NCBI GenBank assembly: GCA_002500665.1
Contig: DLRY01000037.1
Location: 1 to 7,082 of the forward strand
Source: Opitutia bacterium UBA7876
Lineage (GTDB): Bacteria; Verrucomicrobiota; Verrucomicrobiia; Opitutales; Seribacteraceae
DNA: 7,082 nt
Direction: 5' to 3'
Part shown: positions 1 to 6,855 of the stretch, piece by piece
Numbering within the stretch: the first letter of the stretch is position 1
Layout of the letters: every line of letters starts with the position of its first letter
Notes under the pieces: generated by a model
What the model was told of the DNA's origin: nothing
The model's input: the letters and a program-made list of their open reading frames with translations, nothing else
Databases searched by the model: none
Made by a program: the position numbers and the translations under genes

Positions 1-1
1 C

Positions 2-805
2 AACGGCCTGTTCATGTTTGCCTGCGGCCTAACGCTTGGCATTCTCTTCTTTGCCGAAATCCTTCCCAAGAACCTAACCGTTACTTATCGCGAAGACATG
101 CTCGGCAAGCTCGTCTATCCCCTTTTTCTGGTTAGAACCTTGATGAGCCCTTTCTCCAAGGTCTGCAAAGTGACCGTGAAGGCAATGATGCCCGCAAAGG
201 AGAAGGCGGAGGACAGCGACGAACAGGAAATCATTCTTCTCGCCAAGAAGGGAGCCAAGGAGGGCACCTTGACCAACGAGGAGAGCAACTGGGTGGCCAA
301 CGCGCTCCGCCTGAACGACGTTCAGGTCCACGAAATCATGACCCCCCGGACCGTGATGCTTGCGCTTGACCAGGAACTCACGGTCCAAGAGGTCTTTAGG
401 ATGCATCCTAACGTCCCCTTCGCCAGGATACCTCTTTTTCGGGAAACCATCGACCACGTGTGCGGAATCGTAAGGAGACGGGACCTGCATAATGCCATGG
501 TTGAGGAAAAGTCCAATCAACGATTGAAGGACCTAGCCCTGGATGCCGTCTTCGTCCCTGAAAACGCCTCTGCGGACAAGGCCCTCAGACTCCTCCTATC
601 CAAACATTGTCAGCTTTCCATCGTGGTCGACGAATTCGGTTCCGTCGCGGGGGTTCTCGCCATGGAGGATATCATCGAGACTATCATCGGCCAGGAAATC
701 TTCGAACCCGACGACATGGCCGTCGACATGAGGGAATTCGCAAAGAAAAAACACAAGGCCCGCATCAAGGCAGAGGACTCCATCGATCCGGAGGATTCAC
801 CTTGA
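2..805 (+). CDS. CNNM/CBS-domain membrane protein (HlyC/CorC-like hemolysin family), 5' partial
   Basis: The frame is open to the window's left edge, so the gene begins upstream and the ATG at 14 is probably internal. The visible 267 residues start in the last part of a DUF21/CNNM transmembrane domain, with the typical EILPKN motif at about residues 19-24. A linker follows with the family's EGTLTNEE...LRLNDVQVHEIMTPR pattern (IMTPR at about 112-116). Two CBS motifs then run from about 109 to 232, ending in VVDEFGSVAGVLAMEDIIETIIG. CBS pairs usually bind adenine nucleotides, and CNNM proteins are linked to magnesium or other cation transport; the substrate here is not visible. The protein stops about 30 residues after the second CBS, with a charged tail, and so lacks the C-terminal CorC_HlyC domain. 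I take this as a short subfamily rather than a truncation, because the end is clean and overlaps the next gene. Family confidence is high, exact function low. Confidence 0.88.
   Translation, partial: NGLFMFACGLTLGILFFAEILPKNLTVTYREDMLGKLVYPLFLVRTLMSPFSKVCKVTVKAMMPAKEKAEDSDEQEIILLAKKGAKEGTLTNEESNWVANALRLNDVQVHEIMTPRTVMLALDQELTVQEVFRMHPNVPFARIPLFRETIDHVCGIVRRRDLHNAMVEEKSNQRLKDLALDAVFVPENASADKALRLLLSKHCQLSIVVDEFGSVAGVLAMEDIIETIIGQEIFEPDDMAVDMREFAKKKHKARIKAEDSIDPEDSP
790..794 (+). promoter_or_regulatory. Strong ribosome binding site for lgt
   Basis: GGAGG lies inside the end of the CNNM/CBS gene, seven bases before the TTG at 802. It is the best Shine-Dalgarno sequence near any start in the window. 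It decides the lgt start in favour of TTG 802 over the ATG at 877, which has no comparable site and would remove the conserved N-terminal segment before the first membrane helix. Confidence 0.75.
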
Positions 806-1653
806 ACGCCTTACCCCTCTTGTCCGGTTACTGGACTCACGACCTGGATCCTTTCCTCTGGCGGTTTCCCGGATCGATGGCCGATTGGGGACCGGGAGGG
901 CTTCGATGGTACGGAATTTCCTACCTCGCGGGCTTTGTGGGGGCCTATTTCCTGCTCAAGGCTTATTACAAACGGGAAAGAAGCCCCTACGATGGAGAAC
1001 AGGTCATGAACCTCATGACCTTCCTCATCCTCGGCGTGCTTCTCGGTGGGAGGATGGGCTACGCTCTTCTTTACCGGGGAGGAGAATTTCTCGAGGACCC
1101 CTTGTTGCTCCTAAGGGTCTGGGAAGGAGGAATGGCCAGTCACGGCGGATTCATAGGGGTTTGCCTGGCGATTCTCCTCTATGCACGGCACTCCGGCCAA
1201 TCACCCTTGCCCATCGGCGATCTCATCGTCAGCGTGGTTCCCCCCGGCCTTTTCTTCGGTCGGGTGGCAAACTTCATTAACGGAGAGCTTTGGGGAAGAC
1301 CTACCGAGGTTTCATGGGGAGTATTGTTTCCCAAGGCTCCCGATTTCCTGCAGGAAGTCGCGAGGCACCCATCCCAACTGTACGCCGCAACGCTCGAGGG
1401 ACTGTGCACCTTCGTCTTCGTGCAATGGCGTTTCTGGAAATCCGACGTCGCGCAAAGGGTTCCGGGAAGGCTCTGCGGAGAATTCCTCGTCGCCTATGCC
1501 TTGGCCAGGATCCTCAACGAATTCTTTCGGGAACCTGACGCCAGCTTGATCCTAGGCATGACGAGGGGGCAATTTTATTCGCTTTTTCTGGCTTTGGGAG
1601 GGATCTCCCTGATCATGATTGCCGAAAGCAGGGCAAGGAAAGCGTCCGAATAA
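802..1653 (+). CDS. lgt: Prolipoprotein diacylglyceryl transferase
   Basis: Lgt transfers the diacylglyceryl group of phosphatidylglycerol to the lipobox cysteine of prolipoproteins, the first step of lipoprotein maturation in the inner membrane. From TTG 802 the product has 283 residues, normal for the family. Recognisable parts are GLRWYG at 33-38 (Y37 matches the essential E. coli Tyr26), GGRMGY at 82-87, EGGMASHGG at 108-116 (H114 matches His103), and the signature GRVANFINGELWGR at 153-166 (R154, N157 and E162 match Arg143, Asn146 and Glu151). RHPSQLYAATLEG follows at 188-200, and NEFFREPD at 239-246 carries the counterpart of Arg239 (R243). About seven hydrophobic segments are spread along the protein. 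The start overlaps the upstream stop (TTGA, 802-805) behind GGAGG at 790-794, so the two genes are probably translationally coupled. The reading frame continues upstream without a stop, but that extension lies within the CBS gene and looks non-coding. Confidence 0.97.
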   Translation: MNALPLLSGYWTHDLDPFLWRFPGSMADWGPGGLRWYGISYLAGFVGAYFLLKAYYKRERSPYDGEQVMNLMTFLILGVLLGGRMGYALLYRGGEFLEDPLLLLRVWEGGMASHGGFIGVCLAILLYARHSGQSPLPIGDLIVSVVPPGLFFGRVANFINGELWGRPTEVSWGVLFPKAPDFLQEVARHPSQLYAATLEGLCTFVFVQWRFWKSDVAQRVPGRLCGEFLVAYALARILNEFFREPDASLILGMTRGQFYSLFLALGGISLIMIAESRARKASE

Positions 1654-1774
1654 GTGGCCCGCGCGTTCACCATCGGCCCTTTGGAATACTTATTATTTTC
1701 GCAGTGTGAATTAATTATCTTTGACAGAATCGCCAAAAGAAGGAGAAAAACAAGCTGACTTTGAGAATAATTAA
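1654..1774 (+). promoter_or_regulatory. AT-rich lgt-mreB spacer, probable promoter and leader of the mre operon
   Basis: This 121 bp gap is the only sizeable non-coding stretch and is clearly more AT-rich than the flanking genes. It holds a near-consensus -10 (TATTAT, 1691-1696) with only a weak TTCACC (1666-1671, 19-base spacing) upstream. A perfect TTGACA (1721-1726) also occurs but has no good -10 at 16-18 bases. AATTAATT (1709-1716) is a short palindrome. A strong Shine-Dalgarno-like AAGGAG lies at 1740-1745, 29 bases before the mreB ATG, which is too far to serve it directly. A weak TGAGA at 1762-1766 is correctly placed for mreB. I see no stem-loop plus T-run that would terminate lgt transcription. 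That mreBCD-PBP2 has its own promoter here is inferred from the gap and its base composition. Confidence 0.4.
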
Positions 1775-2815
1775 ATGATCGGCAATCTTTCGGGCTTTCT
1801 TTCCAACGACATTGGCATCGACTTGGGTACGGCCAACACCTTGGTTTTCGTCAGGGACCGTGGCATCGTCCTGCGCGAGCCAAGTGTGGTTGCAAGGTAC
1901 AAGACCAGCAAAAAGGTTTGCGCCGTGGGCTCCGACGCCAAGCGGATGCTTGGCCGGACCCCGGGGACAATCGAAGCCCTCAGACCGATGAAGGACGGAG
2001 TGATCGCCGACTTCGAGATTTCCGAGGCCATGCTCAGGTACTTCATTGAAAAGGTGGATAAGCGTAAACTCGTCCCACCCCGCGTGGTTATCGCCGTGCC
2101 TTCGGGCATCACTGCAGTCGAAAAACGTGCCGTCAAGGACTCGGCAATCAGGGCCGGGGCGAGGGAAGTCCTCCTGCTCGGTGAACCCATGGCGGCTTCG
2201 ATCGGAGCAGGTCTTCCCATCGACGAGGAGTACGCCAACATGATCGTCGACATAGGTGGCGGCACTACCGAAGTAGCCATCATTTCCATCTCCGGGGTTT
2301 CCTACCAGAGAAGCATTCGGGTGGGCGGAGACGAGCTCGATGAGGCAATTATTGCCTACATGAAAAGGGCCTACGGCCTGCTCATCGGTGAGCGCACGGC
2401 CGAGGAAATCAAGTTTACGGTAGGCTCGGCCGGACCTATCGACAGCGGGGAACTGAGCATGGACGTCAGAGGTCGCGAGGCTACGCACGGGTTACCCAAC
2501 ACGGTCCATATCACCTCTCAGGAGATCCGTGAGGAAGCCCTCAAGGAGGTCGTTTCTCAAATCGTGGACTTGGTCAAGAGCGCGTTGGACCGCTGCCAAC
2601 CCGAGCACTCTGCGGACTTGATCGACAGAGGAATCGTCCTGGCGGGAGGGGGAGCCTTGATTCGTGGATTGGACCAAGTCATCAGCGAGGCAACTCGTTT
2701 GCCGGTAATTCAAGCCGAGGACCCCCTATGTTGCGTTGCCAACGGCACGGGAAAATTCCTCAACCTGCTTGGAAGCCTGAGCCGCGAACAAGTTGATCGA
2801 CTGGTTACGCAATAG
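1775..2815 (+). CDS. mreB: Rod-shape-determining actin homologue MreB
   Basis: MreB is the bacterial actin that polymerises with ATP on the inner face of the cytoplasmic membrane and guides side-wall synthesis. At 346 residues it has the usual length. The N-terminus (MIGNLSGFLSNDIGID) resembles the membrane-anchoring ends of Gram-negative MreBs. DLGTANT at 16-22 is the phosphate-1 loop, RMLGRTPG at 57-64 and RPMKDGVIADFE at 70-81 are MreB signatures, GEPMAA at 136-141 carries the likely catalytic E137, DIGGGTTEVA at 159-168 is the phosphate-2 loop, and LAGGGALIRGLD near 289-300 is the adenosine-binding motif. The start is fixed: TAA sits in frame directly before ATG 1775. The site in front is weak (TGAGA, eight bases away). 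It is the first gene of mreB-mreC-mreD-PBP2, with eight bases to mreC. No key residue appears altered. Confidence 0.98.
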   Translation: MIGNLSGFLSNDIGIDLGTANTLVFVRDRGIVLREPSVVARYKTSKKVCAVGSDAKRMLGRTPGTIEALRPMKDGVIADFEISEAMLRYFIEKVDKRKLVPPRVVIAVPSGITAVEKRAVKDSAIRAGAREVLLLGEPMAASIGAGLPIDEEYANMIVDIGGGTTEVAIISISGVSYQRSIRVGGDELDEAIIAYMKRAYGLLIGERTAEEIKFTVGSAGPIDSGELSMDVRGREATHGLPNTVHITSQEIREEALKEVVSQIVDLVKSALDRCQPEHSADLIDRGIVLAGGGALIRGLDQVISEATRLPVIQAEDPLCCVANGTGKFLNLLGSLSREQVDRLVTQ

Positions 2816-2823
2816 GTTGTGAT

Positions 2824-3678
2824 TTGGCTGGCAAGACGGACAGGCGAAAGTCCCGGCCATTCCTCTTTCTAGGGCTGTTTCTCCTCGCTTGGTGGGGAAT
2901 TCCGACTTCTTGGAAGTTGCTTACCAAGTCGGCCTTTAGGGAATTTCAAGCTCCTTTTTGGGAACTCTCTTCGCGAATCGATGACTTGAGCGATTATTGG
3001 GGTCACCTGAGTGACTCGAAGAACACCTTGATCGAGAAAGGGAAAGAGGCATCTCGCCTGCAGGCGGACCTGAATCTCCAAACCCAAGCATCCAACGATG
3101 CCCGCCTCGAAATCGACCGATTGAAATCCTTGAAATCCGATCTTGCCGAACTGGAGGGAAGCCTCCGCCTCGATGCCTCTCAAGGCTTCGAGCCCGTCGT
3201 GGCCCGGATATCCCTTAGAAGCCTATCTGGTTGGTGGCAGAAAATTACTATTCGGAAGGGCAAAATACATGGATTAAAGCCTGGCCTCGGGGTCATATTC
3301 AAGGGAGGCGTGATTGGTCGAACGACTTCCGTGAACTCAAGGTCCTCCGAGATCGAACTGATCACCAACCCGACCTTCCGAATCGTTGCCCATTTCCAAG
3401 GAGACAATCGCCCCATCACCTTTCAGGGCATTGGGATCGCCGGCGGAGGATCTCCCCGAGGAATAGCCTCGGGCATCCCACACGATCTTACCGCCAACCC
3501 CGACACACCTCTCAATTTGGTAAGCTCGTCCCTGGGAGGAACTTTTCCTCAGGGCATTCCAATTGGAAAAGTCCACAAACTGGACGGAGGGGAAGACGGT
3601 CTCTTCAAGTCAGGCAAAGTCATGCTCGATCCCGATTTGAGCCAAGCCCGTGAAGTAACCATCCTGGTACCCCGTTGA
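2824..3678 (+). CDS. mreC: Rod-shape-determining protein MreC
   Basis: MreC is the bitopic elongasome scaffold whose periplasmic part contacts PBP2 and stimulates wall synthesis. The 284-residue product has a positively charged N-terminus (KTDRRKSR), one membrane helix at about 12-30, a charged heptad-like segment at about 60-112 that should form the dimerising coiled coil, then a beta-rich C-terminal half from about 123. That half shows family features: VARISLRSLSGWWQKITI, KIHGLKPGLGV, GGVIGRTTSVN, SSEIELIT, and near the end GGTFPQGIPIGKV and EVTILVPR. The start is TTG at 2824; in-frame alternatives nearby are absent and GAT/TGT codons precede it. A weak AGG (2814-2816), formed by the mreB stop region, is the only Shine-Dalgarno candidate, so coupling to mreB translation is likely. 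MreC is poorly conserved in sequence, so order and motifs together make the call. Confidence 0.94.
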   Translation: MAGKTDRRKSRPFLFLGLFLLAWWGIPTSWKLLTKSAFREFQAPFWELSSRIDDLSDYWGHLSDSKNTLIEKGKEASRLQADLNLQTQASNDARLEIDRLKSLKSDLAELEGSLRLDASQGFEPVVARISLRSLSGWWQKITIRKGKIHGLKPGLGVIFKGGVIGRTTSVNSRSSEIELITNPTFRIVAHFQGDNRPITFQGIGIAGGGSPRGIASGIPHDLTANPDTPLNLVSSSLGGTFPQGIPIGKVHKLDGGEDGLFKSGKVMLDPDLSQAREVTILVPR

Positions 3679-3685
3679 AAACCTG

Positions 3686-4219
3686 ATGGAAAGACAAAAC
3701 CGAAGCGTTCTTCTTATATTCGGGACCAACCTCCTTGTCCTCACCCTCTTGGGTTACGTCAACTCCAGGCTTGGAGGATATGGTTTCTTCCTCTACGCAC
3801 CCGGTCTCTTCTTTCTTCCGGGAGCCCTATACCTCGATAACCTAAGGGGAATGCCACTTGCCTTCCTTACCGGTCTCATGCTCGACCAAATGGTGGAGTC
3901 AAGCTTCGGCTTTCATGCCTTCGTCCTCTGCCTTCTTCATCTGCTTGGTTCCAAATGGGTCCGCGGAAGCAATTACCGAAAAGCCCTCAGCCCGATCTTC
4001 TTTCAAGTTTCCGTCAATCTCTTCTTCTTCGTCGCCTGGTTGCTTTGGATAAAAATTTTCGGCGACGAATTTCTCGACTGGACGATGGGAAGATGGGTGG
4101 GTGACCTCGTTGTCTCATCCTTGATTCTGGTGCCGCTGGCCATCTGGATGCCCCAACTTTGCAGAAAATTGCTCGTCATCGCCAAAAGCCACCCAGTGGA
4201 AATCGCCGATCCAAGATGA
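3686..4219 (+). CDS. mreD: Rod-shape-determining membrane protein MreD
   Basis: This 177-residue, very hydrophobic protein sits where mreD belongs, seven bases after mreC and overlapping the PBP2 gene. MreD is a polytopic inner-membrane part of the elongasome that works with MreC and PBP2. About six membrane segments are visible: roughly 8-24, 30-50, 55-70, 75-93, 101-125 and 137-158. The LAFLTGLMLDQMVESSFGFHAFVLCLL stretch (positions 3856-3936) matches the family pattern of a helix, an LD pair and G-x-H, seen in MreD. The N-terminus MERQNR and the C-terminal tail after KLLVIAKSH are polar. ATG 3686 has no clear Shine-Dalgarno sequence, fitting coupled translation from mreC. MreD is fast-evolving and often missed by similarity search; the assignment rests on topology, length and position. 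Confidence 0.88.
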   Translation: MERQNRSVLLIFGTNLLVLTLLGYVNSRLGGYGFFLYAPGLFFLPGALYLDNLRGMPLAFLTGLMLDQMVESSFGFHAFVLCLLHLLGSKWVRGSNYRKALSPIFFQVSVNLFFFVAWLLWIKIFGDEFLDWTMGRWVGDLVVSSLILVPLAIWMPQLCRKLLVIAKSHPVEIADPR

Positions 4220-6834
4220 AGATACTCGAGAAACACCACCCCGAGGATAGAAGACTTAGAATATTCAAGGCCTTCTTCGGGTTTCTTTTTGTGACCCTCC
4301 TATGCTTTCTCCTTTTCCGCCAAGTATGGCAAAGGGAAGAATATGAGCAAAAGGAGCGCAAGCAAGGACAACGCCGCATCATCAGACCCGGAGCAAGAGG
4401 CGACGTCACCGACAGGAACGGGCATCTGCTCATAGGCAATAAGGCCCACTACTCCGCCGTGCTCCAATTGGAGTTCCTGAAAAAGGAGACTTGGGAGGAA
4501 CGAATTGTCCTGCGCAACCTGTCCTTGTCGATCAAGGAAAGGCTGCTCGAATTCTCCGACCTTACCTTTGATCGAATGGCCGAAACCTGCATGAAGAACG
4601 CCTTCATCATCGAAAGAGGGGTCATCCTGACGGGCAAAGCCAGACCGGCGGGGAATGGACATGAACGTGTGACGCTTCATTTCCAGGGCTCCAGATTCAC
4701 CGTCAACCAATCCGCAAATGGTTTCTGGAGTTGCTTCCTGCGGGAATGGAAGCCCGGAGCCTCGGAATCCCTCCGAATCGAGGGATCCACAGGCTCCTTG
4801 AAGGTCAACGTCGCCGGACTTTTCGGAGCGGAGCTTTTTTTGCATCATGACGGTAGCTACCGGCTCTTTGAAGAGAAAAGCGGACGAGAAGGCTTCTCCT
4901 TGCCCGATTTCCTGACCAAGGAGGATCGAGAGCCAACGTTTTCCTCCAGTTCGATCAGCCTAGCCGACGGATCGGGTAGGGCCAGGCTTTATACCTCGAT
5001 CGAATGGGAGGCCCGTTACGCAGTAGTTAAGAAATACCAACAGCTAGTCAACAGGCTGATCGGAAGGGATGAAGTGATCCCTTTCCGTAAACTAAAGATC
5101 CACTGGAACCAAAAGTCCATCCTCCCTCTTGAATTGGCGGGCAACTTGAATCCCAGACAGTACGCTCGGCTCATAGACGGCATCAGTCCGAATTCCCCTC
5201 TTCAGATAAGCAGGCAGGCAATCAGGCATTATCCCCAGGGATCCATGGCGTCACACGTGCTCGGCTACGTCGGCAGTGGATACAAGGCCAACCTCGCCGG
5301 GCTGTCCGGTGAGGGATTGGGCACGTTCGAGATCAAAGGCAAGAAGGGCAAGGAGGGAATCGAGGTCTTCTTTGATTCCCAGCTGCGGGGCAAGGACGGG
5401 AGCGACATCTGGCGAATCAACCCAAGTGGTCTGCGCTTTGATCAAGTAGAACGAATTCCCGCCCAAAAAGGTTCCGCCATCAAGCTTAGCCTGGAATCCA
5501 GCCTGCAGAGGGTTGCCGAGGATTCGATCCTGAAGATGTCACGCAGAGTCACCACTCATCGCATCCTCCCCGACCAGGACTGGCTCAAGACCCTTGAAAG
5601 AAGAACCAAGAAAGAACTCCTGAGAGCGAACGAGCGGGATCTCAGTCCCGAGCTTCTGCTCGACTCGTTCAAGAATGCTCCCTTTCCCCTTGACGGAAGG
5701 CAGGCCTCTACCGTCGCCGGTTTCAAGGGTACGTCCGAGGATGCCGAGCGACTTCTCGGTATGCTCTATACCAGGGGGGTCTTGGCAAAACCTTCTGCCG
5801 ATCGAAAGGAATATGTCCTCGCATCGCCTCCCCCACCCCCCGGAGCAGCCGTCCTCATTCACTTGAAAAGCCGAGAGATACTCGTCCTCGCCAGCAAGCC
5901 TAATTACAACCTCCAGGAGTTCTCTCCATCTCTTTCCCAAAAAACCTTCGATGAGATCCAAAGGATGGAAGCCTGGCTCCCGAGAGCCCTCCACCCCGGA
6001 TATGCCCCCGCCTCCCCCTTCAAGTTGGTCACGGCAATGGCTGGTCTTAGAAAGAAGGTACTGGATCCCGATGAGAAATTGCTTTGCGAGGGTATTCACA
6101 AGGGCATGCAATGCCATGTCTTTCCCGGCTCGCACGGGGAGCTATCCTTTCGGGAAGCGGTCGCCCGAAGTTGTAACGTCTACTTTTTCAGGATCGCTCA
6201 ACGGATTGGCCATGAAGACCTGATCGCCGAAGCCCGGACGCTCGACCTGCACCAATTGCCACCCGTTCAGCTTCCTTCTCCTCCGGGCTCGCCGATCGTA
6301 CCGGACCCTACCTGGAAGAAAAAGAAAATCGGGGTGGGATGGAGGCTGGAAGACACCTTCAATATCTCCATCGGTCAAGGGGGCCTCAGGCAAAGCCCCC
6401 TCCAAATGGCCTGTCTCGCCGCCAAGCTCGCCTCCAACGATCTTTCCTTCACGCCCTCCATCATCTTGGGGGAAGGCAAGCCGGATCGGCCTTCGAGACC
6501 ATTGGGACTAAGCGTTCCCGACCGTCGGGCGATTCTCGAGGGCATGCATGCCGCCACCACAAACGGAACCGCTCACCGGTGCCGGATCGAAGGCATCGAC
6601 ATTGCCGGGAAGACGGGAACCGGAGAGTGGCGCAACCACAACATGAAGCTAAACATCGCCTGGTTCGTAGGATTTGCCCCTCTTGACGACCCGGAAGTTG
6701 CGATTGCGGTCCTCATAGAGGGAATCATTCCCCAAGACAAGATTCAGGGAGGACTGACCGCCACTCCCGTGGCCCGAGACATTCTTAAAGCCTATTTCGA
6801 TCAGTCGAGAAATAGGCTTGCCCAGACTGAATGA
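4216..6834 (+). CDS. mrdA: Elongasome transpeptidase PBP2 (class B penicillin-binding protein) with two extra modules
   Basis: PBP2 cross-links side-wall peptidoglycan (D,D-transpeptidation) in the periplasm, anchored by one helix (16-34). ATG 4216 overlaps the mreD stop (ATGA); the frame runs back to TTG 4159 but that extension lies inside mreD. The pedestal opens with the classical R-x-x-x-RPGARGDVTDRNG motif (about 53-69). Residues about 267-370 (YQQLVNRLIGRD, LNPRQYARLID, YPQGSMASHVLGYVG) are PBP2-like. The transpeptidase domain holds the nucleophile motif SPFK (S600, K603), SCN (652-654), the GQG loop (720-722) and KTGTG (799-803), so it should be active and beta-lactam sensitive. At 872 residues it is over 200 longer than usual. 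The excess lies in a beta-rich segment at about 134-260 and a helix-rich segment at about 445-542 ending in five prolines. The reading frame is intact and there is no sign of a frameshift. It could also be called PBP2-like without mrdA orthology, but the operon supports MrdA. Confidence 0.94.
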   Translation: MKILEKHHPEDRRLRIFKAFFGFLFVTLLCFLLFRQVWQREEYEQKERKQGQRRIIRPGARGDVTDRNGHLLIGNKAHYSAVLQLEFLKKETWEERIVLRNLSLSIKERLLEFSDLTFDRMAETCMKNAFIIERGVILTGKARPAGNGHERVTLHFQGSRFTVNQSANGFWSCFLREWKPGASESLRIEGSTGSLKVNVAGLFGAELFLHHDGSYRLFEEKSGREGFSLPDFLTKEDREPTFSSSSISLADGSGRARLYTSIEWEARYAVVKKYQQLVNRLIGRDEVIPFRKLKIHWNQKSILPLELAGNLNPRQYARLIDGISPNSPLQISRQAIRHYPQGSMASHVLGYVGSGYKANLAGLSGEGLGTFEIKGKKGKEGIEVFFDSQLRGKDGSDIWRINPSGLRFDQVERIPAQKGSAIKLSLESSLQRVAEDSILKMSRRVTTHRILPDQDWLKTLERRTKKELLRANERDLSPELLLDSFKNAPFPLDGRQASTVAGFKGTSEDAERLLGMLYTRGVLAKPSADRKEYVLASPPPPPGAAVLIHLKSREILVLASKPNYNLQEFSPSLSQKTFDEIQRMEAWLPRALHPGYAPASPFKLVTAMAGLRKKVLDPDEKLLCEGIHKGMQCHVFPGSHGELSFREAVARSCNVYFFRIAQRIGHEDLIAEARTLDLHQLPPVQLPSPPGSPIVPDPTWKKKKIGVGWRLEDTFNISIGQGGLRQSPLQMACLAAKLASNDLSFTPSIILGEGKPDRPSRPLGLSVPDRRAILEGMHAATTNGTAHRCRIEGIDIAGKTGTGEWRNHNMKLNIAWFVGFAPLDDPEVAIAVLIEGIIPQDKIQGGLTATPVARDILKAYFDQSRNRLAQTE

Positions 6835-6855
6835 AGCGAGAATCATAATTCCTTC

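Noticed and set aside
607..801. N-terminal extension of lgt to the ATG at 607
   Set aside because: The extension translates to an Arg/His/Gly-rich stretch inside the CBS-domain coding sequence. Lgt similarity begins only after TTG 802.
733..805. Truncation of the CNNM/CBS protein, which lacks a CorC_HlyC domain
   Set aside because: The stop is clean and overlaps the lgt start with its ribosome site upstream. Short CNNM/CBS proteins of this form are a known type, so it is not treated as a broken gene.
1721..1749. Promoter built on the perfect TTGACA at 1721-1726
   Set aside because: Sequences 16-18 bases downstream are purine-rich (AGAAAA/GAAAAA) and poor as a -10. The match is noted in the spacer entry but not called as a promoter.
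1715..2488. 257-codon open frame on the minus strand opposite mreB (and a second one at 1771-2289)
   Set aside because: It lies entirely opposite a certain mreB, its translation is rich in H, D and G with no recognisable domain, and it is explained by codon bias in the GC-rich plus-strand gene.
4159..4215. N-terminal extension of PBP2 to TTG 4159
   Set aside because: It would overlap mreD by 61 bases with no ribosome site. ATG 4216 gives a standard ATGA overlap and a normal short cytoplasmic tail before the membrane helix.
4815..4840. T-run (CTTTTTTTG) in the PBP2 gene as a possible terminator
   Set aside because: No stem precedes it, and it lies within a clearly coding region whose frame continues intact.
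4300..4848. 182-codon minus-strand open frame opposite the PBP2 gene, and another at 5539-6135
   Set aside because: Both are shadows of the real PBP2 frame. Neither shows motifs, plausible start signals or protein-like composition.
6831..6848. Mini frame MKRES starting in an ATGA overlap with the PBP2 stop
   Set aside because: Five codons with no ribosome site and no conserved meaning. The real next gene starts at 6856.
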